Source of the DNA: Adiantum capillus-veneris
Lineage: Eukaryota; Streptophyta; Polypodiopsida; Polypodiales; Pteridaceae
Reading direction: 5' to 3'
Length of the DNA: 64,000 bases
Assembly: GCA_014529385.2 (NCBI GenBank)
Contig: CM043971.1
Span: 29,157,709-29,221,708, forward strand
Below are positions 36,977 through 47,102 of the stretch, one piece after another. Under the pieces are notes generated by a model that saw only the letters and a program-made list of their open reading frames with translations, did not search any database and was not told the origin of the DNA. The translations under genes were made by a program, and so were the position numbers. Position 1 is the stretch's first letter. Each line of letters begins with the position of its first letter.

Positions 36977-37650
36977 ATGGCTGACAAAAACACAGATGTG
37001 TTCAAGATGCTTGTTGCTGAGGACAAATTAGATGGGGACAATTACCGTATGTGGGCTTATATGATGCAACCTATTCTTCTGTCAAAGGGTGTTTGGAACA
37101 TTGTGCAGGGCATTGATGTACGTCCTGGCTCTGAGGATACAAGCGATGTTGAGGATGTTGCAAGGCTTGCTACAACAATTTTTATTTTTAGAGTTGTTTT
37201 CCCTACGGTAGAACAAGATTGTTGGGATGTAAAAGATACGTAGGCTGATGCATTGATTGTGTTGTCTGTGAAGCACACTATTATTCCTTACATTCGTTAA
37301 GAGAAATCTACAAAATAGGCTTGGGATATTCTCGATGGTCTTTATGCAAGTCACAATGAGTCTATGATTGCATTGTTGCGTAAAGAGCTGGAGTCAAAGT
37401 TTATGCATGAGGAAGATGATATGGACACTTTCCTTGCTGGTGTCAAGGATATCAATGAGAAATTTATTTCTCCAGGAAGTCATTTCAACAGTTCCCTTGT
37501 GCAAAGTGTTCTTGATGCCTTGCCAAATTCTTACCAAAATTTTGCTAGTACTTGGAGACTTATGACCCAAAGAAATCCTGAAGTTGTCAAGTTTGATGCA
37601 TTATGCACATTGCTATTGCAAGAGTCGCTTTCCAAAAGAAACAAGACAAA
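36977..37650 (+). pseudogene. Copia-3 gag
   Basis: The frame starts at an ATG in good context (CACCATGGCTGAC). It reads KMLVAEDKLDGDNYRMWAYM, the copia gag N-terminus, then VLSVKHTIIPYI, AWDILDGLYASHN, and FLAGVKDINEKFI with VLDALPNSYQNF. Three in-frame stops (TAG 37241, a TAA and a TAG before 37320) interrupt one continuous frame, so this decayed by point mutation and not by shifts. A small foldback sequence interrupts it near 37650. The zinc knuckle follows at about 38055. Confidence 0.8.
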
Positions 37651-37900
37651 ACAACATATTAGAGGGTTTGAGACTTTAGAGCCAATTTGGGAATCACCAA
37701 TATCTTAAAGATTTGGCCATATGGACAAATCTTGAACTATGTTTTAAGACCAAACCCTCTTACAAGGTAGTACTTAAAAAGCTCTTTCAAGCCATACTCT
37801 CAAAACTTTGGCTGAGATTTGGCAATGTGGTCAAATCTTAAGCTCAATTTGAAAGTGAAAATTGAGAAATTCCCAAATTTACTAATATGGTATTACAAGA
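37650..37900. mobile_element. Candidate foldback/MITE insertion in Copia-3 gag
   Basis: About 250 bp that break the gag between KRNKTK and the AEQAF-like continuation. Outer arms: ATATTAGAG...AATTTGGGAAT near the left end and ATTCCCAAATTTACTAATAT near the right end are inverted relative to each other. Nested inside are AGAGGGTTTG.../...CAAACCCTCT and the palindrome AGATTTGGCCATATGGACAAATCT-like core (about 37706-37730). No clean target duplication was found. It could instead be a local inverted rearrangement. Confidence 0.4.
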
Positions 37901-37904
37901 TAGC

Positions 37905-38860
37905 GTGCAGTTGAACAGGCCTTTATTTCTACTCAAAGAAAAGGTGAAACAGCAATGCATCCACTTCTTATGGTTCTTCTGGGAGTAGAATTACTTGTTC
38001 CTAATGCTTCTGTTGGCAACAATTTGTGTAAAAAATTTGTTGGTAATGGTAAAAATAAGATGTGTTGCCATTATTGTAAAGCTAATGATCAAGCACCATC
38101 CTAAGTTGAAGGCCAAAGAGGCTAAGAAGAAAGAGGGTGGTTCCATTGCAAATGCTGGTTCCACTACAAATGCAGCTATTGTTGAGTCTTCTATGAAAGG
38201 AGACTGTGATGCTGATGTTGATATAGAATGGGCTTTTAGTGCAAAGTGTACCTATAATCTTGTTGTCCATGATGCATGCATGTCAATTGTTGCAGATTCA
38301 CATGTGTGGTATTTTGATAGTGGTGTTACAAAGCAAATTACCTCACATCGTGATTTGTTTACCTCTCTTGAACCTGTCCCTCATGGGAATTTTGTTACTT
38401 GTGCCAAGAATGCCTCTTATCCGATTCAGGGAGTTGGAAAGATTGTGCTTATTGCTGCAGATGGAAGTTCTTTCACACTTGTTGATGCATTGTATGTACC
38501 TGGAATCAAGAAGAATCTTTTGTCTGTATCGGCACTTCCTAGACTTGATCTTGTTGTCAAATTTGTGGATGACAGATTTACAAAACATGATCTCAATTTT
38601 GGTGATGAAATTGTTGCATTTTGGATTTTATGTTGTGGGCTATATAAGCTTACTTTATATGACAAGTGTGGGTAGAATTTTTCAAATGCAATTGTGGATT
38701 CTAAGGCTATTTCAAATGCAAAACTTTGGAATGCATGTTTTGGACATCTGAATTTTTCTAGTTTGCTGCGTTTGCAAAAATCTGATATGGTTGCTTCTTT
38801 GCCACCTCTTGAAGCACCTGTCAAACATATTTCTAAAGGCTATATTTTGGGTAAGATGCA
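37905..38860 (+). pseudogene. Copia-3 zinc knuckle, protease and pre-integrase
   Basis: A partial knuckle (MCCHYCKAND) lies near 38058. The protease follows in the frame 37995-38675 with VWYFDSGVTKQIT (D-S-G intact), GVGKIVLIAADGSSF and ALYVPGIKKNLLSVSAL. The GAG-pre-integrase block lies in the continuing frame after a TAG at 38673 (LWNACFGHLNFSSLLRLQKS). It ends at KGYILGKMHI, where the integrase zinc domain should be completed. At about 38860 it abuts minus-strand CACTA sequence, so integrase, RT and RNase H are absent. Confidence 0.8.
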
Positions 38861-39714
38861 CATTCTTGAAGATGTGCATTGGGTTGAGCAGATGATTAAT
38901 CAGCAGGTCACCCCAGTACCGGAATTCATGGAAAATAGAAAGTCTTTTAATTCCAGGTGGCATGAAATCTCCCCTCTCCAGCCACATGTTTTTCCAATTT
39001 CTTGCTTTCAGTGATGCATGTCATGTTTGCATATGTTTGGTCCACGTAGCTCATGTCCTTTAGGAAAAAATCTACCACGCTCCTCGTAAACTATCTTGCT
39101 CAAATGCTCAGAGCGACGAAAGCCAAGTGGAAGAGCACATTTCGGACATGCATGATTGTCCGAGTAACTCAAGCCTAAAAAATCACAACTTTAAAATATA
39201 GAAGCATTGGCATAGCCAAGAATAACATGACGTCTGTGAGGGTTTTAAAGGCACTTACCTGAATGCTCACCGAAGCCTGGCCAATCGTGCATGGTCCACA
39301 TGAGAATGCCTTGCACATGCACATTCCATCGTCCAATTGGTTGGGACATATCAACCACATTGATTCATGTCCACAAGATTTGGAGCTCCTCTATAAGTGG
39401 CGCTAGATACACAACCATGTTCTTTACTTTGTACTTTCTTGGGATGATCAGTGACAACAACAGATGGCCCTTCTTGATAGCTAGCCATGGTGGAATATTA
39501 TAATTAACCAGACAAATAGGCCACATGCTCCATGACGAACTCCGTAATTTGAATGGGTTTACTTCTTCCATTGCCAAACCAAAGCGGATACATCGAGGTT
39601 CATTCTTAAACGTAGGTCAACTTTCCTCTATGTGCTTCCATGCACGAGAGTCAGCAGGTACCCGCATCATATCATCTATCGATCTATTATTTGACTGCCA
39701 TGTCATCAAAGCGG
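38860..39714 (-). pseudogene. CACTA (En/Spm) TNP2-like transposase remnant
   Basis: Minus-strand reading from 39710 gives MTWQSNNRS, VPADSRAWKHIEE, then (39365-39577) AMEEVNPFKLRSSSWSMWP, VNYNIPPWLAIKKGHLLLSL and VYLAPLIEELQILW, the order of the Transposase_21 (TNP2) family. It continues with QGILMWTMHDWPGFGEHSG and ends at a good intron donor (GTAAGT near 39263). The sequence resumes after an acceptor (TTTTTTAG near 39172) with NHACPKCALPLGF, then GRFFPKGHELRG. Near 38870-38960 it reads IKRLSIFHEF...LLNPMHIFKNV. Stops within it mark a pseudogene. The upstream side is split off by Tat-1 and resumes at 48989. Confidence 0.8.
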
Positions 39715-41273
39715 TGATGGGAGCAAAGCGAACCCCGAACCCCGACGGCCTCTAAAACATCGGGGACCGAATGGCGCGCCTCGAGCCTGTCATGGTAAAG
39801 CAAACAGGGGGCACCACCTAGCTTCAGCGGCTAGGACGCAAACAACACACCACCATAACAAAGTTTTCATCCAAGAGAGATGGATGCTTGGGAGTAATGA
39901 TGAAAAGGAAAGGGAATGAGATCAAGTGAGAGAGAGAGAGAGAGAGAGTGAGGGAGGGGGTATAGCGGCTTAGTACTTAGGCATCACAAAAGGATGGCGA
40001 ATCTGTACACCCTTCACATATACACAAGCTCACTCCAAAACACAAGACTAGGTGGCGATTTCGCACACCTCACATGGGCAAAACATTGCAAGAAAACATA
40101 CTCACAAAAACTCAAGATTTATTTAGAGAATTAGGCGATGAAATGGGGAGCATAGGGTAGGGGAATGAGAAGGGAGAGAGTGGTAGAGCACATGGCGGAT
40201 AGGTGGGAGTTGATGGCGAAGACTCGCACGAGGATTATGGCCATCATCCTTCATTTAGTTGCCCTTCATCTTCCATAGCCAAGGGTGTAGAGGTCATGCT
40301 CAAGACAAGCATGGTGATTGCGGTGATGGTGATGGTGATGGTGTGGGTGTGTGTGTGTGCACTAGGCACACACAGTGCATAGTGTGTTCTTTGGTGATGT
40401 TGTGTGTCTTTGTGTGATGGTGACCCCTCTTTATATAGGGGAGGAGGGGGGGAAGAAATTCTAGAATTTAGAAATGAAGAAATCATTATCTACATAGGCC
40501 ATGTGACTATGGGCCCCACTTGTCTGGCTGTGTGTATATGTGCCAGAACAGCAGTCTCATGAGAGAGAGACTAAGAGAGAGAGATGGGTTGATGAAAAAA
40601 AGTGAGAGGTGACATGGAGAATAAAGTAATTACAAGAGGGGAGAGAGAGGAGTGTGTTCAGAGGTGAATCTGTGTGCAGATGTGTGTGAACACAAGAAAA
40701 ATCAGGTAACCACCGGGTGGGGATGGGTCTGTGGGCACCTTTTTTAGTGAAACTGAGTGTGTGTGAGTGTGGGGGAGGTTATTTAGCTACAATACAAGAG
40801 ACATGGCGCCCTTTAGAGAGAGGGGGGGGTATTTGGGTCATGGGATATGATAGGAGAGAGAAAGGGGGGGGTGGGGTATACTATTTTGGAAGATAGGGTA
40901 AGTTGCATGTGAGTTAGGGTGCATTATTGGTGAGTTAGAATGCATTATTGGTGAGAGGTGGGGTAGCTTGAGGGGAGAGAGAAAGGAGAAAGGACAAGGG
41001 GAAGAGAGAGGGGGTTGACCTTTTGAGTGGAGGAGAGAAAAAGGGACACACGGCGGGGCAACAGTGAAGAAAAAGGAGGCAAGGTGGGGATGGGCTACCC
41101 CGCAGGCATGAGGTGGCCTATTTTACCTTTCTCATATATTTACATAATCATAATTTATTTTTTTCTTACTTTTTCCAATGTCTTTTATCACTCCCTCCCT
41201 AAGAGGGGGTTTTCATGGGGTGGGGACGAGAGAAGAGGGGTATGGGAGCTTGGCTTGTGAAAAGCCCCCATCA
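39715..41273 (-). repeat. 3' LTR of Tat-1
   Basis: Plus-strand start TGATGGGAGC, end AGCCCCCATCA. It has a (GA)n run near 39927-39949 and a GT/CA-rich patch near 40340-40375. A minus-strand TATATAAA lies at 40430-40437. The 80-codon open frame at 40244-40486 occurs identically in the other LTR, and Thr-His/Ile-Thr runs from simple repeats make it an unlikely protein. Confidence 0.95.
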
Positions 41274-41300
41274 TTAGCCCTCCCCTTTTGGCTAGAGGCA
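41274..41300 (-). other. Polypurine tract of Tat-1
   Basis: The minus strand reads AAAAGGGGAGGG then CTAA directly before the LTR start TGATGG, between the pol stop and the 3' LTR. Confidence 0.7.
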
Positions 41301-41301
41301 T

Positions 41302-44300
41302 TCATGTCTCTAGCTCATCTGTTTGATCATTATCGTCGCAGGTGGCGGCTGATAGTGTGTCTTCATCTGGAATGTCAATAGGTGGAGCCTGTTCAAATCG
41401 AAGAAAATAAGGTTTAAGTCGCCAACCATTTACCCTGGTTTTATGAAGTTTTCCATCAGCCTCTATAAGGTGGTAGCTTCCATTGGCATACTTTTTCCTG
41501 ACGATGAAAGGACCTTCCCATCGGAGTAGGAGTTTCTTATCCTTGCGCGTGTCGAAGCGATTGTCGTAGCAGAGCACCAACATTCCTTTCTTCAATTCTT
41601 TTTTCCGGAGATGCTCGTTAAAGCTAAGCCGTCTATGCTCTGCTTGTGCTGCATAATAATTTATTGCTTCTTCTCTGTCCAGCTGCAGTCTTTCCAAGTT
41701 GATGATGTGATCTCTCAAATGCATGTTGGGCTGTTGAAGCTGGCTTGCCATTACTCTGAGACTTTGTAGTTGCACTTCAATGGGCAAGATTGCTTCCTTA
41801 CCAAATACTAGATGATACGGTGTGAATCCCAAGGATGTACGAAATGAATTTCTGTAGGCCCATAAAGCTGGTAGTAGATACTTATCCCAGTCTCCAGGAT
41901 GATTGTTTACCTGCTTGGTAATAATTTTAGAAACCATTCCATTTACCTTTTCAACTAGGCCATTACATTGAGGGTAATATGGTGAAGAGTGCCTCCTTGT
42001 AATGCCCAGTTTCTGCATTAATTCTCCTACCAAGTCTGCTCTGAAACCTGGCCCTCTATCAGAGATGATCTCTAAAGGTGTGCCAAACCTACAGTATATG
42101 TGCTCGTAGATAAATTTAGCTACCTCTACCGCTGTGATTCTAGTGGTGGCTGTAGCCACTGCCCATCTAGTCATGTAGTTGACCCCCATGATAATGTAGA
42201 ACTTTCCTGAGTTGGCCCTAGGTAATGGCCCAATGGCATCGATACCCCATTTTTCAAATGGGCCATATGAGAGAATAGGTGTCTGTGGTTCAGGCATAAG
42301 TGACCTAGTGCCGGCCTTTTGACACAACTTACATGTTTTGCACCAGTGGTGTACATCACGGTTGAGGCTAGGCCATATGAAGCCTGCCTGCAAGATTTTC
42401 CTACTTGTTATGTCTAGGGCAAAGTGACCACCACAAACCCCGTCGTGACAGCTAGCAATTACTCCCGTGATTTCTTGAGAGAGAGGGACCTTCCTGAGTA
42501 TTTGGTCCTTACCCTTACAGTACAAACCGTCATTGATGAGTCGATACCTTGTGGCCTTCCGCGTCAGCCATTGCTTCTGTCCCTTTGTTAAATCTGATGG
42601 GCATTCCCCTGTTTCCAAAAAATGCATGATGTCAGGCAAGGCATCACTTCCTTGAAATAGAGGGAGCTTTAGTTTTATTGCTCCAACCACCACCTCCTGT
42701 AGTCTTTCACTTGCTAGGGCATCTGCTTCTTGGTTTTGAGCCCTTGGGATATGGTGTATTTGAACTTCTTCAAACTTACCCAACAAGGTTTTTACACCAC
42801 TTAAGTGAGTCCTTAAACTAGGATTCTTGCATGTCCATGCTCCATTTACTTGCCTTACCAGAAGTAGAGCATCCCCAAATACATTAAGGCGTTGTACACC
42901 TTGCGAGACGCACCATTGTAGACCCTTGGTTAGTGCTGCATACTCAGCTTCATTGTTAGAATGTGAATCTAACAATTGGCCCAATGAAAATACCTTTGTC
43001 CCTTTGTCATCAAAGACCACTATGCCAGCAGCTGCTTTGTCGGACGCTCGCTTGTAGGCTCCATCAAAGTAGAGAGAGTATGCTCCTTCTACCATCGGTG
43101 GTACTGGAGGTAATCGGACTTCTCCTTCCTTAGATTGCTTCTCCTTCCTTTCAAAGACTTGGTAGGTCATGAGTCCCCCCAAACTTGCCCTTGTCGTGCT
43201 TTCTACCTGTACCGTGTATTCAAACTCTTGCAGACGAACTAGCCATTTAGTAATTCTAGCAGACACATCCATGTGTTGTACAACATAGGGAAATATTTCA
43301 TCCGTGGTTAGAATCACAAATTGCTTAGGCAGCAAATATGACCTAAACTTTGTAGTTGCAAATCTAAGAGCTAGGACTAAGTGTTCCACATGGGTGAAAC
43401 CTTTCTCTCCTGCTGTCATCATTCGACTAGAGAAGTAGATTGGCCTCATGAAAGATGTCGTCGTATCCTTTTGGAGTAGAACAGCCCCCAATGAGTCATC
43501 ACCAACACTTGAGGTGACATAGAATTTTTCATCCCACTTAGGTGGTGAGATAGTTGGCAGAGTGGCTAAGACCTCCTTTACCTTGTTGTAGTGATGTTCG
43601 CTTTCCTCGTCCCAAGTGAAAGTTGATCTTTGAGTGAGTTGTTGCAGTGTTAGAACAAGTTGTGATAGTAGATGTATGAATCTACTTAAGTACCTCACCT
43701 TCTGTAGAAAAGAGACCAGTTGACGTGCGGTCGTTGGTGAAGGTAGGGCTATGAGTGCGGACACCTTACTTGGGTCGGCGTTGATACCTTTTGCTGAAAT
43801 TTCATGGCCTAGTAGAATGACTTTACTCTCCCCAATGTGGCATTTATCCACATTTAATTGTCCACCTAGGCTCTGCAACCTGGCCAAACCTTCAGTTACC
43901 TTTTCTAAATGTGAAATACGGGAGCTATATATACAAAAATCATCAATGAACACTCTTATGGATGTTCCAAAGAACGGTTGAAAAACATATGTGACATATC
44001 TTTGGAATGTGGCAGGTGCATTTGTGAGACCAAATGGCATAACCCTGTATGCAAAACAACCCCATGGCGTGATAAAAGTGGTTTTTAGCTGATCTTCCAA
44101 GGCTATGCGTATTTGAAAGTATCCAGAATAACCATCACAGACGGTATAGCATTCAAAACCCGCTACTTCATTCAGAATTTCATCCAAGAAAGGGAGAGGA
44201 AAGTGGTCTCTCTTTGTAGCTGCATTAAGTGGTTTGTAGTCAACATAGACCCTCCACTTACCATTCTTTTTAGGCGTCACCACTACGGGTGACACCCATT

Positions 44301-44775
44301 CTGAGTTTTCTATAGGATAGATGAATCCCGCCTCCAGCAGTTTCCTTACCTCGGCCAAGAGTGCCTTTTCTTGTATGACCCCCAATCGTCGTAGCTTTTG
44401 CAAAACTGGTTTTACCCCTTCCTTCAGCTTAATATGATGTTCCACCACTGTAATGCCTGTGATTCTTTCATAGTTGTCAATGAACAGGTTAGGAAATCCC
44501 ATCAACATTTGCAAAAAACTATCTTTCTCCTCAAGTGTTAATTCCGTAGACAGCATACCCTTCAACCTACTTCCTCCTATGCCAGGTGATTTTCTCTCCT
44601 CTTCATTGGGTTTCCCTTTTGGTGATGGATCACCAGTTGTGCTTACCCTTTGTGGATCCTTCATAATGATACCCATCACATCAATGGAACTGTCACTTTC
44701 GTCGGTGGATGTGGTCTCCTCCTCAGAACTGGAAGATTCGCTAGTGGTTTCATCTTTCGATGTTTCCAGATTCAT
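41302..44775 (-). CDS. Tat-1 pol: RT, RNase H, archaeal-type RNase H, integrase
   Basis: Open frame of 1157 residues from an ATG (MNLETSK), probably not a real initiation site but the resumption after a TAG. Residues 1-100 are an acidic linker. RT spans 125-340 (WRVYVDYKPL at 174-183, catalytic FIDDF at 276-280). Native RNase H covers about 385-530, with its first Asp region changed to VTSSVGDD, so it is probably inactive. Archaeal-type RNase H covers 560-690 with the catalytic set Asp571, Glu609, Asp635, Asp685. The integrase has a His/Cys zinc domain (777-818), the catalytic triad Asp846, Asp906, Glu942 (35 residues between the last two) and a C-terminal domain around 1030-1110. It copies the element RNA into DNA and inserts it. 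All key integrase and RT residues are present. No frameshift occurs, rare in this window. Confidence 0.9.
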   Translation of the reverse strand: MNLETSKDETTSESSSSEEETTSTDESDSSIDVMGIIMKDPQRVSTTGDPSPKGKPNEEERKSPGIGGSRLKGMLSTELTLEEKDSFLQMLMGFPNLFIDNYERITGITVVEHHIKLKEGVKPVLQKLRRLGVIQEKALLAEVRKLLEAGFIYPIENSEWVSPVVVTPKKNGKWRVYVDYKPLNAATKRDHFPLPFLDEILNEVAGFECYTVCDGYSGYFQIRIALEDQLKTTFITPWGCFAYRVMPFGLTNAPATFQRYVTYVFQPFFGTSIRVFIDDFCIYSSRISHLEKVTEGLARLQSLGGQLNVDKCHIGESKVILLGHEISAKGINADPSKVSALIALPSPTTARQLVSFLQKVRYLSRFIHLLSQLVLTLQQLTQRSTFTWDEESEHHYNKVKEVLATLPTISPPKWDEKFYVTSSVGDDSLGAVLLQKDTTTSFMRPIYFSSRMMTAGEKGFTHVEHLVLALRFATTKFRSYLLPKQFVILTTDEIFPYVVQHMDVSARITKWLVRLQEFEYTVQVESTTRASLGGLMTYQVFERKEKQSKEGEVRLPPVPPMVEGAYSLYFDGAYKRASDKAAAGIVVFDDKGTKVFSLGQLLDSHSNNEAEYAALTKGLQWCVSQGVQRLNVFGDALLLVRQVNGAWTCKNPSLRTHLSGVKTLLGKFEEVQIHHIPRAQNQEADALASERLQEVVVGAIKLKLPLFQGSDALPDIMHFLETGECPSDLTKGQKQWLTRKATRYRLINDGLYCKGKDQILRKVPLSQEITGVIASCHDGVCGGHFALDITSRKILQAGFIWPSLNRDVHHWCKTCKLCQKAGTRSLMPEPQTPILSYGPFEKWGIDAIGPLPRANSGKFYIIMGVNYMTRWAVATATTRITAVEVAKFIYEHIYCRFGTPLEIISDRGPGFRADLVGELMQKLGITRRHSSPYYPQCNGLVEKVNGMVSKIITKQVNNHPGDWDKYLLPALWAYRNSFRTSLGFTPYHLVFGKEAILPIEVQLQSLRVMASQLQQPNMHLRDHIINLERLQLDREEAINYYAAQAEHRRLSFNEHLRKKELKKGMLVLCYDNRFDTRKDKKLLLRWEGPFIVRKKYANGSYHLIEADGKLHKTRVNGWRLKPYFLRFEQAPPIDIPDEDTLSAATCDDNDQTDELET

Positions 44776-44781
44776 TTGCTT

Positions 44782-45117
44782 CTACTTGCCAATCCTCATG
44801 TCGTAGTAGATTGTCTCCCCTTTCTTACCGGTCATGCATAGAAGGCCAGTACCCCAGTCCTGTTTTTCCTTCATGGACATCAACCATGGCCTTCCCAAAA
44901 TTAGTGGATAGCCCTCTCCCTTAGTAGGCATTACAAAAACATCTACCTCTTCCTCAGTGTTGAAAGCTTTGATTTTCACGGCACTTACCACACCCACACA
45001 CTTTACTTTTGCGTTGTTTGCCATCTTTGCCTTGCATGGAGAAGGCCTGTCAACCTCGAGCCCTAATCGAAGCATCATAGCTTCGCTCATTACACAGATT
45101 TGTGCACCTCCATCAAT
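44782..45117 (-). CDS. Tat-1 protease
   Basis: Short open frame between the gag TAA (45118-45120) and a TAG (44782-44784), in the same frame as both neighbours. It starts IDGGAQICVMSEAMMLRLGL, the retropepsin active-site block with D-G-G in place of D-S/T-G, a variant known in Tat elements. It continues with MANNAKVKCVGVV and YPLILGRPWLMS, the second conserved block. About 111 residues, no ATG at the expected start. It would be made only by readthrough or from a copy without the TAA. It processes gag and pol in related elements. Confidence 0.75.
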   Translation of the reverse strand: MDGGAQICVMSEAMMLRLGLEVDRPSPCKAKMANNAKVKCVGVVSAVKIKAFNTEEEVDVFVMPTKGEGYPLILGRPWLMSMKEKQDWGTGLLCMTGKKGETIYYDMRIGK

Positions 45118-46557
45118 TTAGGTGTTTCCAACCCTCTTTCCTTTTATGTTTACGTCGACAATTGGAAGGATGTCATCCATGTTGCATCGCGAAATTGCTC
45201 CGGCTACCTTTGTTTTGGAGCGTTTTGTACTTACCATTTTAGACCATTGTCGCCTTACTTTTGGTGCAAGATGTAGCAGCTGTGGCCATGTAATCTTCGG
45301 TCCTTGCTCTGCCACATCCAATGTTAGATCATAGGGATTAGAACTTTCCCCTAGCTGGAAGTCGGTGATGCCCAATTTCCGTCGTGGCCTGGATGGCCTC
45401 TTGCTAGTTTCTCCTCTCATGCTTCTCTCATCATCTGATTGTGTAGCTTTCTCCCTCCTAGCTCTTTTCACAGTCATGGCTTCAAGTGGTTCTAAAAAGG
45501 TTACCTTCTCCTTACCCTTGTCCCTCTCCTTTGCTCTGGGTGGATCCACTACTATGGCTTTTCCTTTCTCTTCTAGCCTTATGATGTTTACAGGGCGATC
45601 AGGTGGTGGGGCTGGTGGAAGAGGTGGGATGGATGCTTGTAGTGGTGTCTGGGGTGGACGTAGAATTTGTGTTGGTGGGGGTGGTGCTCGGGGTGGGGGT
45701 GTTCTTTCTCTAGGGGGTGACAATTGGTTCCTCCTACCTCCTCTATTATAGTTTTGTCGTGGTTTGGGACAGTAGTACATACCGTGACCGTCTTCTCCGC
45801 AGTTGGAGCAATGATACTCCCTGTATTGTCGTCGTGCTCTTCCAGGGTCTTGATCTCTTTCTTGACTCCTCCCTTGTTGTATTAAGTGGACAGACAAATT
45901 CTGCAGTTCTTCAGTAATATGGGCCAACATATCTTGTTGGTCATCTCTTACCCCAAGAGCCGGTGGTGGTGGTGGAATGGTGGTTGTCGTAGTTGTTGGT
46001 CGACGCGATGTTCCTGATTCTGTTGACTTGGTTTCTTTGGCTTTCATTCGCAGCTTCTTGTCTTTAAGACGAACAATCTCAACGGCTAACTCGTACATAG
46101 CCGGGAATCTACCTTTCACCTTCTCCTTGAGAAGCGGCCATAAGCCATGCGTGAGCCGATCTTTTTTTAGGAAATCGGGTGCAGCTTCCCCCCTAGCCAG
46201 TGACTCAACCCACCGTTCCCACAAATCCACAAATTTGGACTCATAGGTGGCATATTCTAAAAGACCCTCCTGCTTCAAGTCTCTCAACTTGTCCCACAAC
46301 TTTTCTGAAGTGGTACCTCCCCCAAAGCGCCTCTTAAAAGCGGTTTTTAAGGGTTCCCAGTCATCCTTTGTTGCTTGTGGAAGTTCATTGTACCATGATC
46401 TAGCTTCTAGCTTCATGAGATGCTTAAAGATTCTAACCCGGGATTCATCCGTATCTTTGTTGCTCACTACACATGCTACTTCAAAGTCATCTAGGAAGTC
46501 TGTTACCAAATCCTCCCCCTTCTTTCGTTTAAATGTTGGAAATGCTACACTTGCCAT
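45118..46557 (-). CDS. Tat-1 gag polyprotein
   Basis: 479 codons from MASVAFPTFK; the ATG at 46555-46557 was chosen because it opens the conserved gag start and the frame upstream is only 10 codons longer. The retrotransposon-gag domain covers about residues 10-170 (FLDDFEVACV, RIFKHLMKLEARSWYNELP, LKTAFKRRFGG). A Pro/Thr-rich linker is followed by one perfect CCHC knuckle (CSNCGEDGHGMYYC, about 250-263), a proline-rich stretch and a basic tail. It forms the virus-like particle and packages RNA. The frame ends at a TAA just before the protease active site. Confidence 0.85.
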   Translation of the reverse strand: MASVAFPTFKRKKGEDLVTDFLDDFEVACVVSNKDTDESRVRIFKHLMKLEARSWYNELPQATKDDWEPLKTAFKRRFGGGTTSEKLWDKLRDLKQEGLLEYATYESKFVDLWERWVESLARGEAAPDFLKKDRLTHGLWPLLKEKVKGRFPAMYELAVEIVRLKDKKLRMKAKETKSTESGTSRRPTTTTTTIPPPPPALGVRDDQQDMLAHITEELQNLSVHLIQQGRSQERDQDPGRARRQYREYHCSNCGEDGHGMYYCPKPRQNYNRGGRRNQLSPPRERTPPPRAPPPPTQILRPPQTPLQASIPPLPPAPPPDRPVNIIRLEEKGKAIVVDPPRAKERDKGKEKVTFLEPLEAMTVKRARREKATQSDDERSMRGETSKRPSRPRRKLGITDFQLGESSNPYDLTLDVAEQGPKITWPQLLHLAPKVRRQWSKMVSTKRSKTKVAGAISRCNMDDILPIVDVNIKGKRVGNT

Positions 46558-46641
46558 GATTACTGAGAGAGAGCTAGAAAGACACACTGCTTAACTTGCA
46601 AAAGTTTTTTTTCTTCTTTACAAGGAGGCGTGTATACCCTG

Positions 46642-46860
46642 TTATACTAGGACATAGATTAAAACTTCAAACGGTACATTGCCTTGTACCAAAGGTAAGA
46701 CAAATGGTTGATCTGATGCCAGAACCTCCAAAAACCGCTCCCCACCCGGCATGGTGTCAATGACGTGCTGGTAGTGAGCCTTCAAATCCAGTATTACCTT
46801 GATTGAGCGTACACGTGTTGGTATGTGTGATCTGTCTTGAGGTAGGTTGTACTGATTCAT
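46642..46860 (-). CDS. Small leader ORF 3 of Tat-1
   Basis: 72 codons from ATG, ending 84 nt before the gag ATG and in the same frame as gag. It has no recognised domain. It reads as ordinary protein (IKVILDLKAHYQHVIDTMPG), not simple repeat. It may be the end of an extra Tat ORF upstream of gag, as in Ogre-type elements, or chance. Confidence 0.35.
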   Translation of the reverse strand: MNQYNLPQDRSHIPTRVRSIKVILDLKAHYQHVIDTMPGGERFLEVLASDQPFVLPLVQGNVPFEVLIYVLV

Positions 46861-46877
46861 GTGAAGCTTAGAGGTGC

Positions 46878-47102
46878 TTAGTCACTGTCCAAGCTTGTGG
46901 GAGAGGGTGGTGTTCTTTCCTGAAACAAACTCAGTAGATCCCTAATTTCTCTAGTGAGAGTGTAAGCCAATGCTTCCGTTATCTGTGCTGCAGCATCAGG
47001 TGCGACTTGAAAACTGACTGTGATAATTACCTCGGTGACTTGAGTTACCCGATTCTCAAAGTAGAATAGTGTTGATTCTCTATTGTGTAGAGCTCCTTCC
47101 AT
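46878..47102 (-). CDS. Small leader ORF 2 of Tat-1
   Basis: 74 codons from ATG. It overlaps the end of leader ORF 1 by 23 nt and stops 17 nt before leader ORF 3. Its sequence (VTEVIITVSFQVAPDAAAQI, LTREIRDLLSLFQE) has an amphipathic, helix-prone look. No known family was recognised. Confidence 0.35.
   Translation of the reverse strand: MEGALHNRESTLFYFENRVTQVTEVIITVSFQVAPDAAAQITEALAYTLTREIRDLLSLFQERTPPSPTSLDSD

Noticed and set aside
40244-40486. Identical 80-codon frame in both Tat-1 LTRs (also 47948-48190)
   Set aside because: Identity follows from LTR identity. The frame lies over GT/GAT simple repeats upstream of or across the promoter and has no domain.
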